Made by a program: the position numbers and the translations under genes. From Clostridium brassicae (GTDB lineage Bacteria; Bacillota; Clostridia; Clostridiales; Clostridiaceae): a stretch of DNA of 64,000 bases. This document shows, one piece after another, positions 53,816-63,038 of this stretch; the first letter of the stretch is position 1, and each line of letters opens with the position of its first letter. The stretch lies in NCBI RefSeq assembly GCF_026738875.1, contig NZ_JAPQFJ010000005.1, forward strand, positions 124,001-188,000, given 5' to 3'. The notes beneath the pieces were generated by a model. That model did not search any database. It saw only the letters and a list, made by a program, of their open reading frames with translations, and was not told where the DNA came from.

Positions 53816-53975
53816 AAAACTACATTCTTAAATGATCAAAAAGTTACATTTTAATCTTGACATTTATATATTATCTTATATTTAAAATAAACTATACTTA
53901 AAACTGCTATCATCTAGTAAAACATTTTGTTTTAATATATCTTATGTTAACATACTAAAAACTCTTTTATTCAAT

Positions 53976-54464
53976 ATTTAAATACATCTCATGTTAAGGT
54001 TCAACTTAATAAACATAGTGAATTAGCACCTTATCTTGGTAAATTTAAATACATCCTATGTTAAGGTTCAACAGCACCCATGCATTCTTTAATATCCCCA
54101 TAAGGATATTTAAATACATCCTATGTTAAGGTTCAACAGAAAGAAAGGTAAATCCTATCTTCATATATACTAATTTAAATACATCCTATGTTAAGGTTCA
54201 ACGTTATAACTAAATTAGGAGGTTTGAATTCTAGTGGATTTAAATACATCCTATGTTAAGGTTCAACCTAATACTTTAGGTAAAGATTATATTTTGTTAG
54301 ATTAAATTTAAATACATCCTATGTTAAGGTTCAACGTAGCCATCAAGAAATACCATTATTGGGAGAAGGATTTAAATACATCCTATGTTAAGGTTCAACC
54401 ATTTTCAGTAGTACTTGCAAACAACACAAGCACAATTTAAATACATCCTATGTTAAGGTTCAAC
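53976..54464 (-). CRISPR. CRISPR array 5: 8 repeats, 7 spacers
   Basis: CCTATG-type repeats except the leftmost, oldest one, which is CTCATG. No conserved trailer to the left; a degraded repeat-like TTTTAATATATCTTATG lies at about 53931-53947. The spacer at 54203-54237 has AGGAGGT followed by a possible GTG start. Confidence 0.97.
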
Positions 54465-54640
54465 TACTGTAAATAAGCCATTCTTTAAATTTATTATATA
54501 CCTAAATGCCTGTATTTTCAATGGATTACTTGTTTTTTTACCAGGCGTTTATGAATTTTTACAGAAGATCATTAAAACACTTACCAACTCTTTAATATCA
54601 AGCTTTAACAGGATTTTATATGAAATTAAGACTGGGAAAA
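54465..54640 (-). promoter_or_regulatory. Leader and promoter of array 5
   Basis: TTGAAA (54521-54516), 17 nt, TATAAT (54498-54493) on the minus strand. The AAAGAGCT palindrome is lost here (AAAACACTTACC), as in array 6; these two leaders are almost identical to each other, which points to recent duplication. Confidence 0.85.
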
Positions 54641-54649
54641 ATTTATAGA

Positions 54650-54960
54650 ATAACTAGTTTAAGATTCTTGCTGCATTGTTACTGCTCCAGAGCATACAGG
54701 AGATAAACTTGTGCATTTTATTTCCTTATACTATTTTAAGTGGAAGCGGAAACTCTCTAAATACTGTTTGATTTTTATTTTATGATAAATAATTTTTGTC
54801 CTTATTAATATTTGTACTGGAGAAGATTTTGGCTGGAACGATTAGGCTTTAGCCCATCATAAATTTAAAAATGCTCACGATGGTTTTTTTCCATGGTGAG
54901 CGGTTTTTAATTACCTTATTGATTCTTTAGGAATAGAGGTGGTAATAATTCTGTTCCTTA
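54650..54960 (-). terminator. Trailer of array 6 with terminator hairpin
   Basis: GTTACTGCTCCAGAGCATACAGG, TTTTAAGTGGAAGCGG, TACTGGAGAAGATTTTGGCT, GGCTTTAGCCCATCA, TGCTCACGATGG...CCATGGTGAGCGG with T runs on both sides, and GAATAGAGGTGGTAATAATTCTGTTCC at the array. Confidence 0.65.
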
Positions 54961-55974
54961 TATTTAATACATCTCATGTTAAGGTTCAACCCTACTGCTT
55001 ATGCTGAAAGTGATTCAATTATGCTATTTAAATACATCTCATGTTAAGGTTCAACATATTCTTAAACTTATTCTAGTACATAGCTGTGATATTTAAATAC
55101 ATCTCATGTTAAGGTTCAACTATAATTTTATAATATAAAGGGAGGCTGTTTATGTTATTTAAATACATCTCATGTTAAGGTTCAACACTTCTTCATACCA
55201 TATATATTTAATCCAACCTTTATTTAAATACATCTCATGTTAAGGTTCAACCAGAAAGTTTATCCCACGATCTAATATAATTTCTTCTATTTAAATACAT
55301 CTCATGTTAAGGTTCAACTAATGGGAATATAAGATATTTTAAATTATTAGATTTATTTAAATACATCTCATGTTAAGGTTCAACATATAAAGAATTATAA
55401 ATTATGGGAGGATTAAAAAAATTTAAATACATCTCATGTTAAGGTTCAACATGCAATACCCTCTGCACAACTATTGAATTTATCATTTAAATACATCTCA
55501 TGTTAAGGTTCAACGTTATTTGTGCATACCAATATTTTCTCCTTTTGTCAATTTAAATACATCTCATGTTAAGGTTCAACTTCAATTTGAAAATTTTAAA
55601 GAAAGTTTTCAAATTGAATTTAAATACATCTCATGTTAAGGTTCAACAAGTAACTCAAACATCTATAAATAACAATCTAACATATTTAAATACATCTCAT
55701 GTTAAGGTTCAACAAAAGCAGGCTGTTGTTCATCTTGTATGCTTTTTCCATTTAAATACATCTCATGTTAAGGTTCAACAATTATATGGATTTTAATAGT
55801 ACATTTCTGCAACTATTTAAATACATCTCATGTTAAGGTTCAACAAGGATATCATAATGGGAGTGGGTATATAAAAGGATTTAAATACATCTCATGTTAA
55901 GGTTCAACATTATTTATTTATTTCCCTAACACACTTAGAACTGTATTTAAATACATCTCATGTTAAGGTTCAAC
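54961..55974 (-). CRISPR. CRISPR array 6: 16 repeats, 15 spacers
   Basis: All repeats are CTCATG. Spacers 34-37 nt. The spacer at 55581-55617 is almost a perfect inverted repeat (TCAATTTGAAAA / TTTTCAAATTGA). Spacers at 55121-55156 and 55385-55420 look like ribosome-binding sites with gene starts on +, that at 55515-55550 on the minus strand. Confidence 0.98.
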
Positions 55975-56165
55975 CACTGTAAATAAACCATTCTTTAAAT
56001 TTATTATATACCTAAATGCCTGTATTTTCAATGGATTACTTGTTTTTTTACCAGGCGTTTATGAATTTTTACAGAAGATCATTAAAACACTTACCAACTC
56101 TTTAATATCAAGCTTTAACAGGATTTTATATGAAATTGTAACTGGGAAAATAATTTATAAAATAA
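55975..56165 (-). promoter_or_regulatory. Leader and promoter of array 6
   Basis: TTGAAA (56031-56026), 17 nt, TATAAT (56008-56003) on the minus strand; nearly identical to the array 5 leader over its whole length. Confidence 0.85.
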
Positions 56166-56310
56166 TATAAATATCATAACAATATTGAAAAAAATCATCT
56201 TATAAAATTCTTTAACCTTTCTATAATTTATATCTATCCTCTAAATCTAATCTTTCATTTAAATTATTAAATTTAGAGATATTGGACAAAATACCTCTGA
56301 GGTGATTTAA

Positions 56311-56505
56311 ATGAAATGTAATGTTGGTAGAACCGAGCAATTTATTAGAATTGCACTCGGCATAGTTATTGTTCTTTTAGGTTTATATTTCAAAAACTGG
56401 TGGGGGATTATTGGCCTCGTACCTATAATAACAGGTTGGATTCGTTACTGCCCCATTAGTGATGTCTTAGGGATTTCAACTTGCGATGCTAAAAAAAAGC
56501 AATAA
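56311..56505 (+). CDS. DUF2892 / YgaP-type small membrane protein
   Basis: 64 residues. MKCNVGRTEQFIRIALGIVIVLLGLYFKNWWGIIGLVPIITGWIRYCPISDVLGI is typical of the inner-membrane domain found at the C-terminus of YgaP rhodaneses: R-x-x-R, two helices, then C-P-x-x. Two Cys (CP and TCD) may bind sulfur or metal. GAGGTGA lies 6 nt before the ATG. Function unknown. Confidence 0.8.
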   Translation: MKCNVGRTEQFIRIALGIVIVLLGLYFKNWWGIIGLVPIITGWIRYCPISDVLGISTCDAKKKQ

Positions 56506-56637
56506 TTTGTTACTTATGGCCTTACAATCTAAGGCCCCTTTCTTTTAACTGCATAATCTAAGAAATATGCGTCTTAACTAAAGCTAAAAACTATACTTTT
56601 ATTCAACTCTACAAATTGAAATTTTGCAATTATAATC

Positions 56638-56976
56638 TTACTTTTTTTCTACTAGTAAGCAATTCTTTGGTCCAATATAACCAATAGAAAACACAAGTAT
56701 AACCATAATCACTCCAAACGTTATAATTGAGATTACAGGTTTAATAAACCAAGACAACAAAAATCCAGATATACCCACTGCTAACATTATAACAAGCACT
56801 TTTTTCAAACGGCATATGGCAATTCGAGGATCATATTTTCCCTGTTCCTCCACATCCATTTGCCAATACCACTTTATCCACTTAGAGGATTTTTCAACAT
56901 TCACTATTAAAAGAACTATATATATTGCCAATAAAGCAAAAGTAATTACAACAATACCTCTTTGAAATTTATCCAT
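56638..56976 (-). CDS. Three-helix membrane protein, unknown
   Basis: About 112 residues, ATG at 56976 with GGGGTGGG upstream. Hydrophobic segments near 7-25, 57-75 and 80-100; between the first and second, KSSKWIKWYWQMDVEEQGKYDPR is charged and Trp-rich. Resembles DUF3784-type clostridial proteins only loosely. Role unknown. Confidence 0.5.
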   Translation of the reverse strand: MDKFQRGIVVITFALLAIYIVLLIVNVEKSSKWIKWYWQMDVEEQGKYDPRIAICRLKKVLVIMLAVGISGFLLSWFIKPVISIITFGVIMVILVFSIGYIGPKNCLLVEKK

Positions 56977-57335
56977 TTTTCCCACCCCACAGTTCCCGAT
57001 TTATTGGATTTTTTATATATAATTAATATATCACTCCATCTTACAATTATGATTTAATTTATACTAAAATTGTATCATGCTTTCTATATATTTTCATGTC
57101 TATACAAAAACATAATAATTTTAAAACACCGCACTATTCAATTTTCAAAGAACATTGTTCGTATTTCAAAATTTAATACTTGTGTCGTTTTATACAAAAA
57201 GTGCGACATAAAAACACCTCAAAATTCAATTAATGAATAATGTGGTGCTTAGATAAATTGTTTGTTTTTTCAGTTGTTATATTAAATAAGAAATTTATAA
57301 ACTGACTGATTATTTAACCTGAAATTTAGAGCTTT

Positions 57336-57782
57336 TTAATCTAATGTTCCAATAACATTATTTAATTCAAATAAAGCATTGGGATCAACTTTTAAAGTAG
57401 TACTTTCTTTACCTAAACCACCATATATAAAAGGAAATTCAAGAAGCTTTTTATCAATAATATATGGTAATTCAATTCCAAACATTGGAACATTACCAAC
57501 TGAAAAACCTGTCGTCAATTTAACCTCGTCTTTAGTTGCTAATCTAACATTTTTACAATTTAATAGGTGTTTTATTTCATTGAAATTTACATGACCTCTT
57601 TCTGCTGATACAATTAACACATAAAATCCTACAGCGGTATATATTATTAATGTTGGTGCTATTTGAGCAATATCAATTTTAAAATAGTCAGCACCTTCCT
57701 TAGCTGTATGAATAGGTTTATTATTATAAATTATTTCAAATGAAAAACCACTCTTTTTTAAAATATTTTCTGTATTTTCCAT
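57336..57782 (-). CDS. YbaK-family deacylase-like protein
   Basis: About 148 residues, ATG at 57782 with GGAGGTG upstream. NKPIHTAKEGADYFKIDIAQIAPTLIIYTAVGFYVLIVSAERGHVNF, then TKDEVKLTTGFSVGNVPMFG, follows the YbaK fold. The Lys expected in the IAKTL position is replaced (IAPTL), so the tRNA-editing activity may be altered or lost. The G-x-S-V-G-N-V-P motif is kept. Confidence 0.75.
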   Translation of the reverse strand: MENTENILKKSGFSFEIIYNNKPIHTAKEGADYFKIDIAQIAPTLIIYTAVGFYVLIVSAERGHVNFNEIKHLLNCKNVRLATKDEVKLTTGFSVGNVPMFGIELPYIIDKKLLEFPFIYGGLGKESTTLKVDPNALFELNNVIGTLD

Positions 57783-57797
57783 TAAATTCACCTCCAA

Positions 57798-58424
57798 ATC
57801 ATAATATTTATCAAAAATTATACTTATTAGAACTATGTCCCTTAAATCTAATCTTTTTTTATTTTTACCTTTTAATACATAAAACTTTACTCTGTTAACT
57901 TAACTAATAGTAATTATATCATATTTACATAACAATATATTACCATTTTTTTATGATAAGTATTAATTTTTTTATTTTCTAACACCATATTATCTAATTT
58001 TCAAAGAACATTATTCATATCTTAAAATTTAATAGTTATATCATATTTAATTTAAACCATTTTACTTTACTGGTTTGATCTCCATTTTTTATTTCTTGTC
58101 CACCAATAATTTCCCCTAAAAATATATGTTGAATATAACCTAAATTTATAGATACTAATTACAGTTATAAATCAGTTTGATTAATATTGCTTTATTATAA
58201 CTATATCAATTGTGATATAAAGTCATCTTCTTTTTTATTAATTATATTTTCAATCTCATTTTTTTGTGAAACAGTTTTGTATATGATTTATCCACTATTA
58301 ATTTTAAATACTTATTATTCTATCCTTTGAATATTTTCTATATTTCTGTCAATAATCTTAGTATCCATATAACTATATATCCCTAAGGGACACCAAAATT
58401 TTCTAAAGCCCATGAGCTAATTGC
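57798..58424. other. Long gap without an intact gene
   Basis: AT-rich. It shares a short block (AATTTTCAAAGAACATT, 57998-58014) with 57143-57159. Open fragments such as NLGYIQHIFLGEIIGGQEIKNGDQ (minus, about 58060-58150) hint at decayed genes but carry stops. Confidence 0.4.
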
Positions 58425-58532
58425 TTATAGGCTTTCTTCCTTTAATATATGTTTAAGTTTTTTCAATGCTTGCCTTTTAATTTTAATACTCTTTTGATAC
58501 TTTAATTTCTTATTTTCTGCAATTTCTTTAAT
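58425..58532 (-). pseudogene. Sigma-factor region 4-like fragment
   Basis: 35 open codons, IKEIAENKKLKYQKSIKIKR, then QALKKLKHILKEESL-stop, resemble the region 4.2 helix-turn-helix end of a sigma factor (…IAE-x-L-x-x-S…K-x-x-R-A-L-K-K-L). A stop lies directly upstream in frame, and no other sigma domain is attached, so this is a remnant at best. Confidence 0.35.
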
Positions 58533-58568
58533 CTAAATGTTTCACTTTTGAGAACCTAGATTTATATT

Positions 58569-59963
58569 TTATTCTTCATAACAAATAATAGGAGTTCCAT
58601 CTTCTATATTATCAAAAATTGTTTTAGCTAAATATAATGGAGTATTTACACATCCATGGGTACCATTTCTCTTATATATATCACGTCCAAAAGAATGTCT
58701 CCAACGCGCATCATGTATTCCTATATTTCCGTTAAAAGGCATCCAATAACTTACTTCAGCCTCATAAGCTGGTCCTGTCAAAGTCGCTTCTCTTTCTTTA
58801 TAATTAAGCATATAAATTCCAACCTCAGTAGAATTTCCTCTATTGGGGTTGCCTGTTACTACATCACCTTCAGTTATAAGATTTCCATTTTTATAAAACC
58901 ATAAATGCTGCCTTGTTATATTAATTTCTACATAGGTATTACCTATGTCATCTTCCCCCCTAGATAAGGCCTTTTGAGCATATATAGGTTCTTTTTTAAT
59001 TATTTCGCCAAATTTTATACTTTCTAATAATGCTTTTGTTTCAGCAGCACAATTAATTTTCCATCCATAAAATCCGCCCTTAACTTCTACTATTTTATTT
59101 TTAGATGTTTTGATTTTTCTTGCTATGCCAACTGTATCATATTTTTTACTCAACCCTTGCACATATTGATTAACTGCTTTTTTATCTATTACTACTTCTA
59201 AATTTTCATCAACGCTAAGCCATTGATTTATTATATTTCCATCTAATATTTCATTCTCACTTCCAAATATATAAGTGATTTTTGTTGACACATACTTATT
59301 TAGTAAATTCTTAGTTTTAAGAGTTTTATCAGAACTTAAAGTGTACTTTGGATTTTCGTAACAAAGACTTTCATTTAAATCTAATTTTGTTTTTCCTTCT
59401 AATATGCTCATTTTTATAGCTTCATTTAATTTATCTTTATATACTCTATTGCCATATACTTCCTTGACTGTTTCATATAAACCCTCTACATACTTAAAAC
59501 TTACATTTTGGGTTTCTATAATATCTTTGTTTAAACAGTTTAATTTATTTATTTTATTTTCTAAATTATCTTTATTATAAACAAATAAATCATCTACATA
59601 ATATTTTTTCTCCTTTAATAAGGCTATTATCCATTTAAATGAATTTTTCGTTTGGTAAATTTTATAAATGCTGTTTTTTTCATTGTATTGCATTTTTATA
59701 TCTTTTCCTGTTATTTCTTCTATTTCTCCGTTTCTTTCAATTAACTGTAACTTATAATCTTTAATATAGCTTTTAATTACATCTTCTACATCTCCATGTG
59801 CTTTTAATGAGATATCTACTCCATTTATTGCTGTATTAAAAAAGAAATGATTAACAAAATATAATGAAATAAATAAATATATTAGTGTAATTAAAGCTAT
59901 TAGAATAAGAATTTTTCCTATAACCCTACTTTTAAAAAACTTTTTTACATTAACATCCTTCAT
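58569..59963 (-). CDS. L,D-transpeptidase with peptidoglycan-binding domains
   Basis: 464 residues. One N-terminal membrane anchor, ILILIALITLIYLFISLYFV, then two PG-binding-4-type repeats (INGVDISLKAHGDVEDVI, later KYVSTKITYIFGS), and a C-terminal YkuD domain with VEINITRQHLWFYKNGNLI and the catalytic IGIHDARWRHSFGR plus NGTHGCVN. The Cys attacks the tetrapeptide to form 3-3 cross-links in the cell wall, outside the membrane. Length and order are usual for clostridia. Confidence 0.92.
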   Translation of the reverse strand: MKDVNVKKFFKSRVIGKILILIALITLIYLFISLYFVNHFFFNTAINGVDISLKAHGDVEDVIKSYIKDYKLQLIERNGEIEEITGKDIKMQYNEKNSIYKIYQTKNSFKWIIALLKEKKYYVDDLFVYNKDNLENKINKLNCLNKDIIETQNVSFKYVEGLYETVKEVYGNRVYKDKLNEAIKMSILEGKTKLDLNESLCYENPKYTLSSDKTLKTKNLLNKYVSTKITYIFGSENEILDGNIINQWLSVDENLEVVIDKKAVNQYVQGLSKKYDTVGIARKIKTSKNKIVEVKGGFYGWKINCAAETKALLESIKFGEIIKKEPIYAQKALSRGEDDIGNTYVEINITRQHLWFYKNGNLITEGDVVTGNPNRGNSTEVGIYMLNYKEREATLTGPAYEAEVSYWMPFNGNIGIHDARWRHSFGRDIYKRNGTHGCVNTPLYLAKTIFDNIEDGTPIICYEE

Positions 59964-60166
59964 ACCTATCTATACCTTTCAGCAAAAATGCATTTTATTT
60001 AAACATAATAACTAGTTTATAGTATGTTTGTATTCTTGATTTTAAAACTTAATTAATATTAGCTTTTGTATTATAATTTGATGAAATTGTATAATTAAAA
60101 ACTAGACATCAGAATGCAAGTTTGTAAATTATACATTTTTCTCATTTAATAAACTACGCAAAAAAA

Positions 60167-60187
60167 GCATACCTTGCTTTGGTATGC
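60167..60187 (-). terminator. Rho-independent terminator of the FAH-family gene
   Basis: GCATACC TTGCTTT GGTATGC with TTTTTTT on the minus strand, about 110 nt beyond the stop. Confidence 0.8.
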
Positions 60188-60294
60188 TCTTGCTATGTTC
60201 CTTTAAAATAACATAATACGAAAAAAGATAAGATTACCTTTTAAAATATAATAAATTTCAACTAATCTAAGTACTCCTAATGCTAATACCTCAA

Positions 60295-61179
60295 TTATTT
60301 TACCTGATTACTCAAAATTCCAATTCCTTCAATGATACATTCAACTATATCTCCTGATTTTAAAATCTTTGGCGGATTGTGAGCAATCCCAACGCCAGAA
60401 GGCGTACCTGTACTAATAATTGTACCAGGAAGTAATGTCATTCCTTGGCTCAATTCTTCTATAGCTTCAGAAATCGTATGTATCATTCTGTCTGTCGTAG
60501 TGTTTTGGCGCAATTCCCCATTCACCTTACATTGCAATTTAAGTTTTGGTGGAAATGCAAATTCATCAGCGGTTACAATGATTGGTCCCATAGGTGTAAA
60601 TCCATCAAGGCTTTTTCCAAAATACCACTGTTTATGTTTCGACTGAATTGTTCTAGCACTTACATCATTCACAATAGTATATCCAAATACATAGTCTGAT
60701 GCATCTTTGGCTTTAACATTTCGAGCCTTCTTGCCAATAATTACTGCTAGTTCTGCTTCATAATCCAAGTCCTTTACAATATCAGAGTGACTTTCTATGT
60801 AATCTCCAGGTGCTACCGCCTCATTTACACGCTTAGAAAAATAGATAGCCGGATCTTGATTTTTAAAATTACCATCATCCACAAATTCATTTACTTCATG
60901 TACATGCTCAAAATAGTTAACGCCCATACAAATTAAATCTTGTCGTGGTTGTGGAATTGGTGCCAGTAATTTCACTTTTCTAAGAGGAATTGCATCCAAT
61001 ATACCAGAACTCATCTTTTCCTGAATCATTTTCTTTTGATCAGCTGTAATATTATCAATCAACTCCAGCATTGTCTTAAAGTTAAGGTCAAATACCTCCA
61101 TTGGATAGAGACTGTCTCCCTCTGGAGTTAATATACCAACTTTCTCATTCTCTCCAATACGATAAGTCACTAGTTTCAT
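60295..61179 (-). CDS. Fumarylacetoacetate hydrolase-family protein
   Basis: 294 residues. Metal-binding E-x-E in DLDYEAELAVIIGKKARN near 130-147 and the following Asp of NDVSARTIQ. ICMGVNYFEHVHEV and GTIISTGTPSGVG complete the FAH signature. Typical of ureidoglycolate lyase, acylpyruvase and 2-keto-pentenoate hydratase-like enzymes; substrate not evident. Its GC content is visibly higher than its neighbours', which could mean transfer. RBS GGAGGTG before the ATG. Confidence 0.9.
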   Translation of the reverse strand: MKLVTYRIGENEKVGILTPEGDSLYPMEVFDLNFKTMLELIDNITADQKKMIQEKMSSGILDAIPLRKVKLLAPIPQPRQDLICMGVNYFEHVHEVNEFVDDGNFKNQDPAIYFSKRVNEAVAPGDYIESHSDIVKDLDYEAELAVIIGKKARNVKAKDASDYVFGYTIVNDVSARTIQSKHKQWYFGKSLDGFTPMGPIIVTADEFAFPPKLKLQCKVNGELRQNTTTDRMIHTISEAIEELSQGMTLLPGTIISTGTPSGVGIAHNPPKILKSGDIVECIIEGIGILSNQVK

Positions 61180-61287
61180 AATGCCACCTCCAGTTCTGTT
61201 TACAATTATAACATACTTAAATTAGATATAATGTGGTATTATTCTCTAGATGATTGAAAACAATTCCTCTTTTTATTGTAGATCAAA

Positions 61288-62175
61288 TTACTTTTTTTCT
61301 ACTGGTACATAAATTTCCATTACAGTATCTTTTCGTCCATGGCATCTCTCATCATAAAACTCAAAGTCAAGTTTACTTTCATCAAAAACATATTCACTAT
61401 CTTTAAACCATTCCTCAAATATATATTTCCAAGTGTTTTTTATTGCCTCTGGGAAATCTTTATTATCTAAATCCTTAGATGTATCTACTGGAGGCGTTGT
61501 AAAAACAGCATAAGTTGCTTCTGGAACTTCAACTGTTATCATTTCATCAGTGACATTATCAAAGTTATCCACTATAACTCCAAGTAAATATGTTGCATCT
61601 CCACTTTCTCCATTGGCTGGAACACATAATCCCACTTCACCGTGCTTTGGTGGATTTAATATTTTGTACATTTTACTTTCTAAATTTTCACCATTATAAT
61701 TGCTCCAAAATGAAGCTATATCTTTAGTATAATTACCATTTGTAATATTAGTTTTAATTCCATAACCTGCAACTTTGAATGCAGATTTCTTTATAATAAC
61801 AGGATTCATAATACACCCTCCAAGTTCTACATTTAATTTTTTATTAAAATAATTACCCATACATTTTATATATTGTTTAGGACTAAATCCAAATTCCTTT
61901 TTAAATGCTTTTGAAAAACCATTGTGTGTTCCAAAACCATAATCAAGTGCAATATCTATTATTCGTTCACCTTTAAACAAGTCCATAGCTGCTAATGAGA
62001 GCCTTCTCTTCTTTACATATTCCATTAAGCTTATTCCTTTATTAATATTGAATATTCTTGAAAAATGAAAAACAGAATATCCACACTTGTTTGCTATTAC
62101 TTCTGGTGTTAAATTACTTTTTATATTTTTTTCAATAAATTCAATACATTGTGATATTGCATCACTATAATTCAA
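61288..62175 (-). CDS. AraC-family regulator with GyrI-like effector domain
   Basis: 295 residues. Two N-terminal helix-turn-helix units: LTPEVIANKCGYSVFHFSRIF and IIDIALDYGFGTHNGFSKAFKKEFGFSPKQY. The C-terminal part (KKSAFKVAGYGIKT to MEIYVPVEKK) is a GyrI-like domain that binds drugs or metabolites. It resembles Rob/SoxS-like regulators of efflux. Separated from the deacylase gene upstream by a very long hairpin. Confidence 0.88.
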   Translation of the reverse strand: MNYSDAISQCIEFIEKNIKSNLTPEVIANKCGYSVFHFSRIFNINKGISLMEYVKKRRLSLAAMDLFKGERIIDIALDYGFGTHNGFSKAFKKEFGFSPKQYIKCMGNYFNKKLNVELGGCIMNPVIIKKSAFKVAGYGIKTNITNGNYTKDIASFWSNYNGENLESKMYKILNPPKHGEVGLCVPANGESGDATYLLGVIVDNFDNVTDEMITVEVPEATYAVFTTPPVDTSKDLDNKDFPEAIKNTWKYIFEEWFKDSEYVFDESKLDFEFYDERCHGRKDTVMEIYVPVEKK

Positions 62176-62266
62176 ATTATCACCAACCTTTCCCCACGTG
62201 GTAATTCTAATATATCATTGTAATTAGACTAATATTGTTCCTAAATTGCTAAAATCATCTACTAAA

Positions 62267-62336
62267 TTATCAAATAAATAAAGACTTAAGCTATACATTT
62301 CATTTCATTAGCTTTAAGTCTTTATTTATTTGATAA
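62267..62336 (-). terminator. Very long terminator-like hairpin
   Basis: 27-nt arm (62267-62293) pairs with 62309-62336 with a single bulged base; loop of 15 nt. TTTATTTATTTGATAA ends the right arm. It follows the prolyl-tRNA deacylase gene on the minus strand and precedes the AraC gene. Confidence 0.65.
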
Positions 62337-62348
62337 ACCCACTGTATT

Positions 62349-62840
62349 TTAAATTTCTATATAAGAAATACTGTTTCCATGATTTTTTATTATAGATTCT
62401 AAGTCCTTTGGACTAATCCAAACAGTTGCTGTATTATCATTTGGATGTACTCCTATGCGTTCAAATAATAAAATATCTTTATCCAAGATCACTTCCACCT
62501 TGCAATCAGTATCATTTAATATTCCAAAAGGTGTAACAGAGCCCTTGCTCAATTTCATATATTTGTATAAGTCTTCTTCTGAAGCAAAACTAAGTGCTCT
62601 ACAATTTAATTTCTTTCTAATTCCTTTTAAATCAACTCGCTTATTTTTTTGAAGAACTAGTAAAAAGTATCTTTTCTTCTTATCTTCTCGAACAAATAAA
62701 TTTTTAACCACTTCATTTTTACTGTCGATATTCAATTTATCCATTTCCTCTATGGTATATACTGGTGGATGTTCAATAACATCATATGAGATCTTCATAC
62801 TTGCCAAGGCATCAAATACTATGTTACGAATACTATTCAT
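62349..62840 (-). CDS. Prolyl-tRNA deacylase-like protein (ProX/PrdX type)
   Basis: 163 residues. EHPPVYTIEEMDKLNI, then EVVKNLFVREDKKKRYFLLVLQKNKRVDLKGIRKKL, then LSKGSVTPFGILNDTDCKVEVILDKDIL and GVHPNDNTATVWIS give the full PrdX/ProXp-ala signature. It clears Ala-tRNA(Pro) in trans. Conserved Lys in VKNLFV and the G-x-V-x-P-F-G loop are present. Third YbaK-superfamily gene in the window. Confidence 0.9.
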   Translation of the reverse strand: MNSIRNIVFDALASMKISYDVIEHPPVYTIEEMDKLNIDSKNEVVKNLFVREDKKKRYFLLVLQKNKRVDLKGIRKKLNCRALSFASEEDLYKYMKLSKGSVTPFGILNDTDCKVEVILDKDILLFERIGVHPNDNTATVWISPKDLESIIKNHGNSISYIEI

Positions 62841-63038
62841 GATCTTCTTCTCCTATCACACATTCAATATGTTTTTTCATAAAACTATATTTGTTTAATA
62901 TTATTTCTAATAGTTTTTCTTAATTTCTTATAATTGTTCATTTATTCGATTATATAGCATATGTTTATAAAATTACAAATAATTAAAAAACTATATATCT
63001 ACATATGACAATTAATCTGAAAACAAGTTTAATTAAAT

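Larger units (their letters stand above)
51681..53862 (+). mobile_element. IS21-family insertion sequence, complete
   Basis: istA and istB overlap by 8 nt. Inverted ends: TGATCATTTAAGAATG (51705-51720) and its complement (53823-53838), with an outer AATGTAA match on both sides and TG/CA at the tips; the outer limits are estimated from that alignment. No clear target duplication is seen. It lies between the type III-B promoter and array 5; array 5 has no trailer, which the insertion or an associated deletion may explain. Confidence 0.85.

Noticed and set aside
55566-55796. Open frame of 76 codons inside array 6, with a repeated LNTSHVKVQQ-like peptide
   Set aside because: It is a translation of CRISPR repeats and spacers; the peptide repeat is simply the DNA repeat.
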